Positions 53,896 through 63,600 of a stretch of DNA of 64,000 bases are shown piece after piece. Under the pieces are notes generated by a model. The model ran no database searches. It was not told the origin of the DNA and saw only the letters and a list, made by a program, of their open reading frames with translations. The stretch is from positions 414,039 through 478,038 of the forward strand of contig JAPYUX010000001.1 of assembly GCA_029940375.1 (NCBI GenBank), given 5' to 3'. Position 1 is the stretch's first letter. The number at the start of each line of letters is the position of its first letter. The translations under genes and the position numbers were made by a program. Source of the stretch: Dehalococcoidia bacterium. Its GTDB lineage: Bacteria > Chloroflexota > Dehalococcoidia > Lucifugimonadales > Lucifugimonadaceae.

Positions 53896-54674
53896 TCCCA
53901 CCAATCTACATCGTATTCTTCTCTGATGTCTTGGAATATTTTAGATAATCCCATAGTTCCATATCCTAAAGGAGAGCCTATGTTCATCATAGTGTATCCT
54001 TCTTTTATCCATCTTTTAGCATGTTCTACATCACCCATTGTTGTAGCTAGAGCTTTTCCAGTGCCTTTGACTTTTTGGGCCATATCAATCATAACATTTT
54101 CAGTTTTTGGATGAGTTGCATCAGCACCTGGATGCCCTAAAGATGCAGACAAATCTGCAGGACCAACTAAAATAACTTCAAAGTTATCTACAGCCAGAAT
54201 ATCATCTATTTGCTCATATGCTTCTACAGATTCCATCTGAAGAATTAAAAGGGTTTCATTATTTGCGTGATCTACAACGTCTTGTTGACTTAAGTTATCC
54301 ATTTGTCCAGCAAACCATGGAGCAATTCCTCTTTCTCCAATAGGTGGATATTTTGCATCATGAATAGCTTGTTTAACTTCTTCAACGTTATCAACCTGTG
54401 GGATCATTACACCCACCGCACCAACATCGTACGACTTTTTAATATATGCAGGATCATTCCAAGGAATCCTAATTACAGGAGCAACTCCCTTTTTTCTTCC
54501 ATCAGTACATATACTTCCTAACGACTCAACTCCCCATGGACTGTGTTCAGTATCTATCCAAACCCAATCGGGTTTTAAATTATATGTAGCCGTGGCAATG
54601 TGAGTACAACTTAAACTTGTAGATAATACTGGCTTTCCTGTCTGTAAATGGTCACGTATTTTACTTGGATACAT
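53892..54674 (-). CDS. HpcH/HpaI aldolase (2-keto-3-deoxy-acid aldolase type)
   Basis: A 260-residue class II aldolase. The sequence shows VWIDTEHSPWG, VIRIPWNDPAYIKKSYDVGAVG, MIPQVDNVEEV, GERG and the metal/substrate Glu in LQMESVEAYEQID, then VGPADLSASLG. These are the standard active-site elements of the HpaI/GarL group. It is a second paralogue in this window, only about 50% alike by eye to the one at 47.2-48.1 kb in shared motifs, which suggests different substrates. Confidence 0.87.
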   Translation of the reverse strand: MYPSKIRDHLQTGKPVLSTSLSCTHIATATYNLKPDWVWIDTEHSPWGVESLGSICTDGRKKGVAPVIRIPWNDPAYIKKSYDVGAVGVMIPQVDNVEEVKQAIHDAKYPPIGERGIAPWFAGQMDNLSQQDVVDHANNETLLILQMESVEAYEQIDDILAVDNFEVILVGPADLSASLGHPGADATHPKTENVMIDMAQKVKGTGKALATTMGDVEHAKRWIKEGYTMMNIGSPLGYGTMGLSKIFQDIREEYDVDWWD

Positions 54675-54774
54675 TTGTTTCTCCTAATTAAACATTAAAT
54701 TATGTCTTAAACTTTATTTGTTTTGAGTATACCTTTAAGAGATATTAATGCAAAGCGCGAAAGGTAAAAAATAA

Positions 54775-55767
54775 ATGAAACTAAAAAACTTTGCCTTTTT
54801 ACCTCCCCTAGATGAAGTTAAAAAGGAATTTATAGAAAGAATGAGATTGGATTATCCTGATATTGAAATCTTAGCTTTTGAGGATGAAAGTGAAGTTCTT
54901 GAAAACATACACATCGTGGAAGCAGGATATGGATGGGTAAGCCCAGAAGCATTAAAAAATGCTGAACATTTGAAATGGTTAGCAAACCCGGATTCTGGTA
55001 GCTTCGTTAATGAATCGGGAAAAGATGGATGGTTTTACAAAGAGCTTGTCGAACATCAGGTGGTAGTAACTAATCCAAGAGGTATATATTTCGATTATAT
55101 TGGAAATCACGTGATGGCATACTTATTAGCACTATCTAAAAGGTTCCCAGATTATTTTGATGCTCAAAGAAGAAGTTCTTGGGATAAAGAAGCTAGAAGA
55201 CATAAAGCCATCCATTTGAATGAAGCAACAGTTATGATAGTTGGTGCCGGAGGGATAGGACAAGAAGTAGCAAGATTATGTAAAGCTTTCCGTATGAAAG
55301 TTATAGGTGTTGATCCACAGTTTAATAAATTAGAAAATTTTGACAATGTTATAACACCTGAAAAAATGGAACCTACAATTGATCAAATTGATGTGCTTGT
55401 AACTACGGTAATGCATACTCCTGAAACTGAAAAAATATTCAATTTAAAGTTATTCAAAAAAATGAAACCAACATCCATATTTATCAATGTTGGAAGAGGA
55501 AAAACAACTAGTTTAGATGATTTGGTATATGCAATTGAAAACAATATTATTTCAGGAGCAGGACTAGACGTTTTTGAAGAGGAGCCATTGCCTAAGAACC
55601 ATAAATTATGGCATACCTCTGGTGTAATTATGACCCCACACGTAGCTTTATTGGATGCTGTAGAAATTGTTAATAATAGAAGATATGAAATACTCAAAAA
55701 AAATATTAAGCTTTATAATGCAGATAAGCCTCTTCACAATTTAGTTGACAAGGAAAAATGGTACTAA
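54775..55767 (+). CDS. D-2-hydroxyacid dehydrogenase
   Basis: A 330-residue NAD(P)-dependent dehydrogenase of the D-isomer-specific family. The nucleotide-binding motif is MIVGAGGIGQEVARLCKAF. Catalytic residues appear as R in INVGRGKTT, E in LDVFEEEPLP and H in MTPHVALLD. It probably interconverts a 2-hydroxy- and a 2-keto-acid, in line with the adjacent aldolase gene (divergent, 100 bp gap). The stop lies 6 bp from that of the convergent DMT transporter gene. Confidence 0.9.
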   Translation: MKLKNFAFLPPLDEVKKEFIERMRLDYPDIEILAFEDESEVLENIHIVEAGYGWVSPEALKNAEHLKWLANPDSGSFVNESGKDGWFYKELVEHQVVVTNPRGIYFDYIGNHVMAYLLALSKRFPDYFDAQRRSSWDKEARRHKAIHLNEATVMIVGAGGIGQEVARLCKAFRMKVIGVDPQFNKLENFDNVITPEKMEPTIDQIDVLVTTVMHTPETEKIFNLKLFKKMKPTSIFINVGRGKTTSLDDLVYAIENNIISGAGLDVFEEEPLPKNHKLWHTSGVIMTPHVALLDAVEIVNNRRYEILKKNIKLYNADKPLHNLVDKEKWY

Positions 55768-55773
55768 GTTTTT

Positions 55774-56640
55774 TTAAGCCAAAGAAATACTTATTGCACC
55801 AAAAAAAATCAAAATTATAGCAAATAATCGATGTTTTGTTATCGTCTCTTTTAAAAGAAAATAGCTCCACATAAGTCCAACGACTATCGTTAATTCTCTA
55901 GCCGTCCCTGCGTAACTCATTTTAGAGATTTTTAATGCATATAACATCAAAGAATATGAAACATACATTACTAAAGAGCCTATAATAACAGTTCGGTAAT
56001 TAATGTAAAAAACATTTCTTAAATCTCGAAATTTATGTTCTGTACTCATAAAAAATATTGCACCAATTGAGCCCCCTATAGTAATCAAAATTGTGTAAAT
56101 AAAAGGAGAAACTAGATCAACAGCACGTTTATCAATAATTGTATAGAAACTAATATTTAATCCAACCAAAATAGATAATAATATTGCTACTAATACATTG
56201 TTGGAAATATAAAATTTAGAACTAAATAATGGATATAAAGAAATAATAAATGTTCCAAAAATTATCAAAATTATTCCAATGATAGCTAAGTTCGAAAGAG
56301 CTTCATTCATAAAAATTATTCCCCATATAGGAATAAAAAAAACTGCAGTTCCTCTTGCTAAAGGATAAACGATACTCATATCTGCTTTTTTATATGCCCT
56401 ACCCAATAATGAATAATATAAAACTTGTAAAATGCCATTTATTAGAATGTAAACCCAAGCTTCAATTGGAGGAAATGATAAAAAGACATAATAAACTGCG
56501 ATTGGAAAAGGAATAATCCAAGATCCTAATGCAATTAAGACTATCATTATTGAAGGGTTTTCAGATCTTTTAACCAAAAAATTCCAATACGAATGTCCTA
56601 TGCAATATAAAATTAATAAAGATATAGCTAATGAAGACAT
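55774..56640 (-). CDS. EamA-type DMT-family transporter
   Basis: A 288-residue membrane protein with ten hydrophobic segments arranged as two EamA repeats: AVYYVFLSFPP... ADMSIVYPLARGTAVFFIPIWG in the first and the corresponding KMSYAGTARELTIVVGLMWSYF in the second. Such proteins export or import small metabolites. No substrate can be assigned; an acid from the neighbouring hydroxy-acid genes is possible. Confidence 0.83.
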   Translation of the reverse strand: MSSLAISLLILYCIGHSYWNFLVKRSENPSIMIVLIALGSWIIPFPIAVYYVFLSFPPIEAWVYILINGILQVLYYSLLGRAYKKADMSIVYPLARGTAVFFIPIWGIIFMNEALSNLAIIGIILIIFGTFIISLYPLFSSKFYISNNVLVAILLSILVGLNISFYTIIDKRAVDLVSPFIYTILITIGGSIGAIFFMSTEHKFRDLRNVFYINYRTVIIGSLVMYVSYSLMLYALKISKMSYAGTARELTIVVGLMWSYFLLKETITKHRLFAIILIFFGAISISLA

Positions 56641-56705
56641 GATTTAGATGCTATGCTAAAAAAATATATTTTTCAGTAGTTTTACGCACAAAATATATGT
56701 TATGA

Positions 56706-56768
56706 CTAAATCAAAAAGGAGCTTTTACTAGAGATCGTAAACCAAAAATGGCAGCACACTATAAATAG
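56706..56768 (+). pseudogene. C-terminal remnant of a beta-glucuronidase gene
   Basis: This frame reads LNQKGAFTRDRKPKMAAHYK and a stop. Bases 56704-56762 are identical to the reverse complement of 28337-28395, the 3' part of the beta-glucuronidase gene in this window. The match includes the N-x-K substrate motif and ends exactly where the terminal LKKRWN would begin. No similarity continues upstream. It is a tail fragment left by recombination or deletion of a second GH2 gene. Confidence 0.75.
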
Positions 56769-56783
56769 AAAATAGATATTTAT

Positions 56784-57023
56784 TTAGACTTTTGTAAATC
56801 CAGGTACAATCCGATTGGTGAAATGATATTCCTGAGGAGTAGCATCTCCATGGTGTATCCCTTCACAAAGTATGTTGTGCTGAACATCTTCTTTAAAACT
56901 TACTGAATCGAAATAATTATGTTTTTTATATAATTTTTTATAAATGTTTATATTTTTTTCCTTATAAATTTTATACATTGATTTAAAACTATGATGTGTT
57001 ATTGACAATTTGCCATTAATCAT
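56784..57023 (-). CDS. Small hypothetical protein, 79 aa
   Basis: I do not recognise this frame. It encodes a Lys/Tyr/His-rich protein whose C-terminal part (CEGIHHGDATPQEYHF, then NRIVPGFTKV) looks globular and unlike random AT-rich translation, while the N-terminal half is low in complexity. It may be a real small gene or the truncated end of a larger enzyme, which would fit the decayed surroundings. Confidence 0.35.
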   Translation of the reverse strand: MINGKLSITHHSFKSMYKIYKEKNINIYKKLYKKHNYFDSVSFKEDVQHNILCEGIHHGDATPQEYHFTNRIVPGFTKV

Positions 57024-57103
57024 TTTTCTTCCTTACTGATTTCGTAATATTTAATTAAATTCTATCAAATAAATGTCAAAACAATAGCAATATATGTTAA
57101 CTA

Positions 57104-57251
57104 ATTGTTACGATATACGTAATTATCTTTTAGGTTTAATAATATATTTTTTGTTTATAAGTAAGAATTTATACTTATTAGGTTACGTATTCTTTATATA
57201 TACTCAAATATATAAAGAATACACAGTTATAAAATCGAATATCGTAACAAT
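57104..57251. repeat. Nested inverted repeats, MITE-like
   Basis: The perfect 13-bp arms ATTGTTACGATAT (57104-57116) and ATATCGTAACAAT (57239-57251) bound a 148-bp non-coding segment. Inside are a 7-bp repeat, ATAAGTA/TACTTAT (57157-57178), and a strong hairpin: GTATTCTTTATATA (57187-57200) against TATATAAAGAATAC (57209-57222), 15 bp with the adjacent T-A pair. No target-site duplication is obvious. It lies in the ~295-bp gap between the small hypothetical gene and the second aldo/keto reductase, in which I see no other feature. Confidence 0.5.
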
Positions 57252-57318
57252 CGCAAAAGGATAGATAATTTTTTTGGTTGGATATAAAATGAATATATAT
57301 TTAGTTTAAGGTGATTTT

Positions 57319-58311
57319 ATGCAATATAGAAAATTAGGTAATTCAGGGATTTTAGTTTCAGAAATAGGTTTAGGCACAAATAATTTTGGTAGGCGTTTAG
57401 ATTATAAAGAATCAGAAAAAATCACACACAGTTGCTTAGATTTGGGAATTAACCTTCTTGACACTGCCGATATGTATTCAGCAGGTGTTTCAGAAGAATA
57501 TATTGGTAAGGCAACTAAAGAAAAAAGAGATAAATATATAATAGCGACCAAGGTAGGAATGAAATGGGAAGAAGGAATTAATAGAGGCGGGCTTTCTTCT
57601 GTGCATATAAAAAGGTCGGTCGAACAAAGCCTTAAAAGATTGCAAAGTGATTATATTGATCTGTACCAAACTCATATTTTTGATCCCCTAACAAATCAAG
57701 AAGAAACTCTTAAAGCACTTAATGATTTAGTTTCTGAGGGTAAAGTAAGGTATATTGGGTGTTCAAATTATATGTCTTGGGAAATTATTGAAGGAATTCA
57801 TATTGCTAAAAATAATGCTTGGTCAGAATTTATAACAATACAACCGGAATTTTCTATGTTTGAAAGAGATATTGAATCAGAATTATTGTTTGCTTGCGAT
57901 AAATACAATATTGGCATTCTACCCTATTTCCCATTAGCTTCAGGGTTTTTAACAGGGAAATACAAAAGGAATTCTATGCCGAAAGGAGCAAGACTTTCTT
58001 CAAATCAGCATTCTTCATGGAGTGAAAAATGGCTTACAGAAGAGAATTTTAATATTATAGAAGATTTAGAAAAATGGGCACAAAGCAGAGGGATCACTAT
58101 GGTCCAATTAGCTTTTTCATGGTTGTTAGCAAAAAAGTCAGTCTCTTCAGTGATTGCAGGAGCTACCAGTACAAATCAATTGAAAACTAATGCAAATGCT
58201 TCTGGGATTAATTTATCAGAATCAGATATAGATGAAATAGACAAGATTCTCCCGAAAAGAAATAAGGCAGGCATAGGAAATATTCCAAGAAGAGTTATGA
58301 ATAAAGCTTAG
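57319..58311 (+). CDS. Aldo/keto reductase (YhdN / Kv-beta-like)
   Basis: A 330-residue NADP(H)-dependent reductase. The tetrad is visible as D and Y in LLDTADMYSAGVSEE, K in IATKVGMKW and H in YQTHIFDP. The N-terminal RKLGNSGILVSEIGLGTNNF and C-terminal SSVIAGATSTNQLK are typical of the AKR11/AKR6-like group. AAGGTGA precedes the ATG. It is clearly distinct from the 306-residue paralogue at 52975-53895. Confidence 0.88.
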   Translation: MQYRKLGNSGILVSEIGLGTNNFGRRLDYKESEKITHSCLDLGINLLDTADMYSAGVSEEYIGKATKEKRDKYIIATKVGMKWEEGINRGGLSSVHIKRSVEQSLKRLQSDYIDLYQTHIFDPLTNQEETLKALNDLVSEGKVRYIGCSNYMSWEIIEGIHIAKNNAWSEFITIQPEFSMFERDIESELLFACDKYNIGILPYFPLASGFLTGKYKRNSMPKGARLSSNQHSSWSEKWLTEENFNIIEDLEKWAQSRGITMVQLAFSWLLAKKSVSSVIAGATSTNQLKTNANASGINLSESDIDEIDKILPKRNKAGIGNIPRRVMNKA

Positions 58312-58315
58312 AAGT

Positions 58316-59479
58316 TTATTTGTTCTTTAAATAATTCATTGCAGCTGTTACTCCACCAGAGTGGTGATCTATTTCCGATAACGCTAATCCCATCTCAATT
58401 GCTGACAATGTACCAATGAGCATAGGATCGTTAAAATCACCTAAGTGACCAATTCTTATAATTTTTCCAGCCCATTTACCAAGCCCTGTTCCCAGTGATG
58501 TATTAAATTTATCTAGTATTATTTTTCTAAGATGGTCGGTATTAACATTCTTTTCAAAAAGTATCCCTGTCAAAGAGTTAGAATATTCATTCTCATTTAT
58601 CGCTAATATCTCTAGTCCCCAAGCCCTAACAGCAGCTTGAGTTGCCTTTGCATGTCTTTCATGTCTAAGAAATATATTCTCTAACCCTTCTTTTAACAAA
58701 ATTTTTAAAGCTTCATCTAATCCAAACAAAATATTAGTTGAAGGAGTATAAGGAAAGAATCCATTAGCATTATTTTTGGCAATTTCTCCCCAGTCCCAAT
58801 ATGATCGATTGTATGAATTTGATTTCGACTGCTCAAGGGCTTTGCTGCTGATGAAATTAAAGGCTATACCAGGAGGAAGCATGAGTCCTTTCTGTGATCC
58901 AGCAACTGTAACATCTATGTCCCAATTGTCATGTTGATAATCTATAGAACCTAAGGAAGAAATAGTATCAACCATAATTATAGCTGGGTGCTGTAAAGTT
59001 TTTATTTTTTTTGTAATTTCAGAAATGTTTGATGTAACTCCAGTTGAAGTTTCATTATGTACTAAGCATACAGCTTTGATTTCGTGAATATTATCTTCTG
59101 ATAATATTTCTATTATCCTGTTTGAATCTACTCCAGTTCTCCAATCTGCCTTAATATAATTAACATCAAATCCTAATTTATGAGCCATATTTTTCCAAAG
59201 TGTAGAAAAATGACCTGTTTCAAACATTAAAACCTTATCTCCTGGAGAAAGAATGTTGACTAAAGCCGCCTCCCAGGCACCTGTTCCCGATGATGGAAAA
59301 ATAATTGGAATTGAATTTTGCCCTTTAACTATAATTTTTAACAGATCAATGATTCTGAGGGTCATATCAGAAAATTCTGGTCCACGATGATCTATAGTAG
59401 GACTACTTATAGCCCGTAGAACAGAATCCGGAACATTAGTAGGTCCTGGGATTTGTAAAAAGTGTTTACCCGTTTGCAT
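58316..59479 (-). CDS. Class V aminotransferase (serine/alanine-glyoxylate type)
   Basis: A 387-residue PLP aminotransferase. The N-terminus reads LQIPGPTNVPDSVLRA, then the DHRGPEFS segment. GTGAWEAALVN binds PLP phosphate, VDTISSLGSIDY carries the Asp, and the Schiff-base Lys is in GSQKGLMLPPG. These motifs match serine-glyoxylate or alanine-glyoxylate transaminases and 2-aminoethylphosphonate-type relatives. The product would be glycine or another amino acid. Its stop lies 4 bp from that of the convergent aldo/keto reductase gene. Confidence 0.87.
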   Translation of the reverse strand: MQTGKHFLQIPGPTNVPDSVLRAISSPTIDHRGPEFSDMTLRIIDLLKIIVKGQNSIPIIFPSSGTGAWEAALVNILSPGDKVLMFETGHFSTLWKNMAHKLGFDVNYIKADWRTGVDSNRIIEILSEDNIHEIKAVCLVHNETSTGVTSNISEITKKIKTLQHPAIIMVDTISSLGSIDYQHDNWDIDVTVAGSQKGLMLPPGIAFNFISSKALEQSKSNSYNRSYWDWGEIAKNNANGFFPYTPSTNILFGLDEALKILLKEGLENIFLRHERHAKATQAAVRAWGLEILAINENEYSNSLTGILFEKNVNTDHLRKIILDKFNTSLGTGLGKWAGKIIRIGHLGDFNDPMLIGTLSAIEMGLALSEIDHHSGGVTAAMNYLKNK

Positions 59480-59563
59480 AATTGAATTTTATAAATAAAT
59501 TATTCCCTAACTAAGTTATTATAGAATAAAAAAATATTAATTAATATTATAGAGGAATAATTC

Positions 59564-60175
59564 TTGAGTACATTTCTTTGGATACAATTGATAGTTACTT
59601 GTTTCCTTGGAGCCGTTTCTCCAGGGCCAAGCTTATTATTAATAGTAAAGAATTCAATTTCATATGGCAAAACTAACGGTATAATAACTGGAATAGCTCA
59701 TGGATTAGGAATATTTATTTACGCGATTCTAACTATACTGGGAATCGCTTTTTTGTACACAAAGTATCCTATTTTAATCAAAATAATAAGCTTCAGTTTA
59801 GTTCTATATTTGATTTATATTTCCTATAAAATTTTCTTTACAGAAGAGGAAATAGATTTAAAGAGAAACAATAAACAAAAATATAATCAAAATTTCCTAG
59901 ATGGTTTTATGATTGCATTTTTAAATCCAAAAATAACTATATTTTTTGGAGCTTTATTCAGTCAATTTGTAAATGATGAATTAACAAATTTAGAAAAATT
60001 TCAAATGGCTTTCGCAGCTTCATTTATAGATATGATTTGGTACACATTTGTATCATTGATAGTGGGAAATTCTTTGATTAGAAAAAATTTCAATAATACT
60101 AAAGTATTTAATAAAATAAGTAGCATTATTTTAATATTTATATCTATTTATATTTTGGTAAAAATATTTACTTAA
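59564..60175 (+). CDS. LysE/RhtB-family amino-acid exporter
   Basis: A 203-residue membrane protein with six hydrophobic helices. The family motif after helix 1 is GAVSPGPSLLLIVKNSISYG, followed by GIITGIAHGLGIF. The mid-protein FMIAFLNPKITIFFGALFSQF is also standard. It starts at TTG; no closer ATG preserves helix 1. Members export basic, neutral or sulfur amino acids. Together with the divergent class V aminotransferase it suggests an amino-acid-related locus. Confidence 0.88.
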   Translation: MSTFLWIQLIVTCFLGAVSPGPSLLLIVKNSISYGKTNGIITGIAHGLGIFIYAILTILGIAFLYTKYPILIKIISFSLVLYLIYISYKIFFTEEEIDLKRNNKQKYNQNFLDGFMIAFLNPKITIFFGALFSQFVNDELTNLEKFQMAFAASFIDMIWYTFVSLIVGNSLIRKNFNNTKVFNKISSIILIFISIYILVKIFT

Positions 60176-60250
60176 AAAACTCTGGGATAATTTTTTTTTA
60201 TAAAATTTCAATATAAAATAATGGAAATTAAGTTTTCTGGGAAAAAGGGG

Positions 60251-60279
60251 TTGCATTTAAAAAAAATTAAATATATTAT
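60251..60279 (+). promoter_or_regulatory. Promoter of structured RNA copy 2
   Basis: TTGCAT (60251-60256) and TATTAT (60274-60279) have 17-bp spacing. The surrounding GGGAAAAAGGGGTTG and ATTAAATATATTAT repeat the arrangement before copy 1. The predicted start is near 60285. The 75 bp between the LysE stop and this promoter hold no recognisable feature. Confidence 0.7.
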
Positions 60280-60283
60280 TACT

Positions 60284-60477
60284 TTATCTTAGCTGGAGAA
60301 ACAAAAGAATTACTAAGAAAAGTAGTAATATAAGATAATTATCGGCGACGAGAAATTATACTAGTTTTTTGAAGGAAAAAATGCTATTGTAACTGTGAAG
60401 GTTAAGATAATGAAAGCCCGCTTCTGATGAAGCTCTGGTTGATTGCTCAGGCAGGGAACTCTGGAGGTGGGTTTTTT
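60284..60477 (+). ncRNA. Candidate structured RNA, copy 2
   Basis: Predicted transcript of about 190 nt. The 5' helix TTATCTTA (60284-60291) pairs with TAAGATAA (60331-60338) and encloses CTGGAGA and the hairpin ATTACTA...TAGTAAT (60309-60329). Relative to copy 1 the helix pairs change together (A-U to U-A in the first; U-A to C-G and G-C to A-U in the second). A second TAAGATAA at 60403-60410 offers an alternative partner for the same 5' strand. The 3' module 60413-60477 matches copy 1 at 62 of 65 positions; the only changes are in the TGAT/TAGC hairpin loop. It ends about 130 bp before the nuclease gene. Confidence 0.7.
60417..60477 (+). terminator. Intrinsic terminator in the 3' module of RNA copy 2
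   Basis: CCCGC (60417-60421) pairs with GTGGG (60467-60471), followed by six T. The layout and spacing are the same as in copy 1. From here to 60606 I see only AT-rich sequence with no clear promoter for the following gene. Confidence 0.65.
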
Positions 60478-60606
60478 ATTTTAAGTTTTTCCTATTTTGA
60501 TATTTCATCATCTATATCTATTGAGTTTAATGTCAATTAGGTAGTTAAGAATTCTAAATATATATATTATTTAAAAAAGATAACAAATATCAATTTTTAG
60601 ACTAAT

Positions 60607-63600
60607 TTGAACGCCAAAAAAAATATAAGTGCATATTCAATACTTGATTACTCACAATGCAAGTATAAAACTTGGCTTGATTTTATACAAAACCCAAGTA
60701 CTTATCCTAAAAATATTGACCCATGGTTGGAAATTATCAGAAAAATTGGAATTGAACATGAAGAATCTTATTTATCCGACTTAAAAAAAGAAGAAATTGT
60801 TTATGAAATAGATAAAAACTTAGATTTTTCAGAAAAAGAGAAAAAAACTGATGAAGCTATAAAAAGGGGAGAAAAAATAATTTATCAACCTTTTTTAAGA
60901 TATGGAAAAAATACAGGATCTCCTGATTTTCTAGTTAAAACTGGTCATTTATACGAACCTTGGGACATAAAATCATCTTTTAAGTTAAAACCGGAAAATA
61001 TCCTCCAGATTTGCCATTATTCATATATATTAGATAAAAAATATAACTTATTGCCTAAAATTGGAAGAATAATTTTAAGAGATAGATCTGTTGAAACAAT
61101 AAGCATCAATAAATTCTATGATTACTTTTTGAGTGTAAATAAAGGGCTATTAAGTTTTATTGATAAACAAAATAAAACCCCTTATCCATCGAAATGTAAC
61201 TTGTGTAATGTTTGCGAATATAAATTATTTTGTGAAGAAAGATGGAAAAATGATGACCACTTAAATCAAATAGCAAATATCACAAAAAAACAAATCAACA
61301 TACTTGAAGAAAATAATATTAAAACTCTAAAAAATCTTGCAGAAATAGATGGAAAATCAACCTTTAAAGGTATCAACCAATATTCTCTTGAAATACTAAT
61401 TGACCAATCAAAATTACAGCAGAATTATAAAAAAAATAATCAATTGAAGTATAAATTAATTTACGAAAAGAAAAAAAGTTTAACAGACCCTTTAAAAATG
61501 ATCGGGTTTGAAATATTACCAAAATCTAATGAGAACGATCTTTTCTTTGATATTGAAGGTTACCCTATGTATTATGACCCTTCAAATAAATCTTCTGGAT
61601 TGGAATATCTATTTGGAGTTTATTATAGATCTTTTGGAAAAGAAACTTTCAAAAAATTTATAGCGAAAAATACTGAGGAAGAAAAAGTGGCATTTGAACA
61701 ATTGATTGATTTTCTTTTTAGCCACCTCAAAAAAAATAAAGATGCACACGTTTATCATTATAATTCATACGAAGAAACAGCTATAAAAAAATTATCTCAA
61801 AAATTTGAAACTAAAATAAGTGAAGTAGATTATATATTGAGAGAGAAAAAGTTCATTGACCTGTATAAAGTACTAAAAGATTCTGTAATTTTATCTGTAG
61901 AAAATTACAGATTGAAAACTATAGAAAAGTTTTATAAATTAGACCGTGAAGATGATATAACATCCGGACTAGATAGTCTTGTTGCTTTTGAAAAATACCT
62001 TGAATCAAATCATGAAGACATTTTAAATGAAATTGTAAAATACAATAAACAAGATTGTAAATCATTAATATATCTTCAAGAATGGATTGAAAAACTAAGG
62101 CCTAAAAATTTAGAATCAAGCCCCCAAATAGTAAGTAAACAATTATCTGAAAATGCTATTGAACAAATAAAAAAAGAAAATGACGTCGAAAAGAAAATAA
62201 ATGATATAGAAACTGAAGATGAAAATATAATTTCTATCTTAAAACAACTAAATTTTTATAATCGTAAGGAACAAAGACCAGATTGGTGGAATCATTTCTC
62301 AAACATTGAAAAAAATACTGAAGAGTTTATTGAAGATAACAATTGTGTAGGAGGATTGACAAAGATCAATGAAACGATAAATGGCTCAAATCGTATTGCA
62401 AATTTTATTTTTCCAGAGCAAATTACTAAGATGAAAATTGGTGATTATGTATTAGATCAAAATGGTTTAAATAGAGTTTTTATATCTAATATAGATTACG
62501 GTAATAACAAATTATCTATTAGGATTGGAAAAGACAAACCAATTCCTACATCTCTAACTCCTTCAACCCCAATAACTACAAGAAGCATTGATAATGCTGT
62601 ATCTGATTTCATAATAAACTTTGATTACAAAAATTCATATCCTGCTATAAAAGAATTTCTAAAACGAGAAGACTCAAAGTACAAACAAAAATTATATATT
62701 ATGGAAAATTCAATAGATTCAATAACAAAAAGAATTAAAAATTTGAATAATTCTTACTTAGTTATTCAAGGGCCTCCCGGAACAGGAAAAACTTTTACAA
62801 TTTCTAGGGTAATTGTAGATTTAATAAAAAATAACTATAAAATTGCTATTGTATGCCATTCTCATAAAGCAATAATAAACTTGATTGAAGCCATAGATGA
62901 TTATTCGTCAGAAATAAATCTTGATTTTGAAGGTATATATAATTCAGGTTCTAGAAAGTTAGATAAGAATTTTTCAAACATAGAAATAAAAAATACAAAT
63001 AAAATCACAACTAAGAATTATGATTTAATAGCTGGTACAGCCTGGGCTCTTTCAAACCCAATTCATCGAGAGGATAGTGAAAAAAATAAAAATTTTGATT
63101 ATATTTTTTTTGATGAAGCAGGCCAAATAAGTATTTCAAAATTAATAGCATCATCAATGTCTTCAAAAAACATAATTATGATTGGAGACCATATGCAACT
63201 ACCACAACCAAGTGTTTCTACAATTGATGGTGATTCCTCATTATCCCCGATTGAGTATTTGTTAAAAGAAAAAAATACCATAAGTGATGAAAAAGGGATT
63301 TTTCTTGACAAAACTTATAGAATGCATTCAAATATATGTACATTTATTTCCGATAGCTTTTATGAAAACAGATTAATTAGTGACATAAGTAATGCGAATC
63401 AAATTGTAAAAACCACAAAGGAAAAATCTGTCCCTAATGGGATTTATTTACTTGATTTAAAGCATGAAGGTTCTTCTGTTCAAAATAATAGGGAAGCTGA
63501 AGTCATAAAGCAAATATATAATAAATTAATTAATAAAACTTGGATAGATAGAGAAAAAAAGAAAAATAAAATTAATTATGAGGATATTTTAGTAGTAAGT

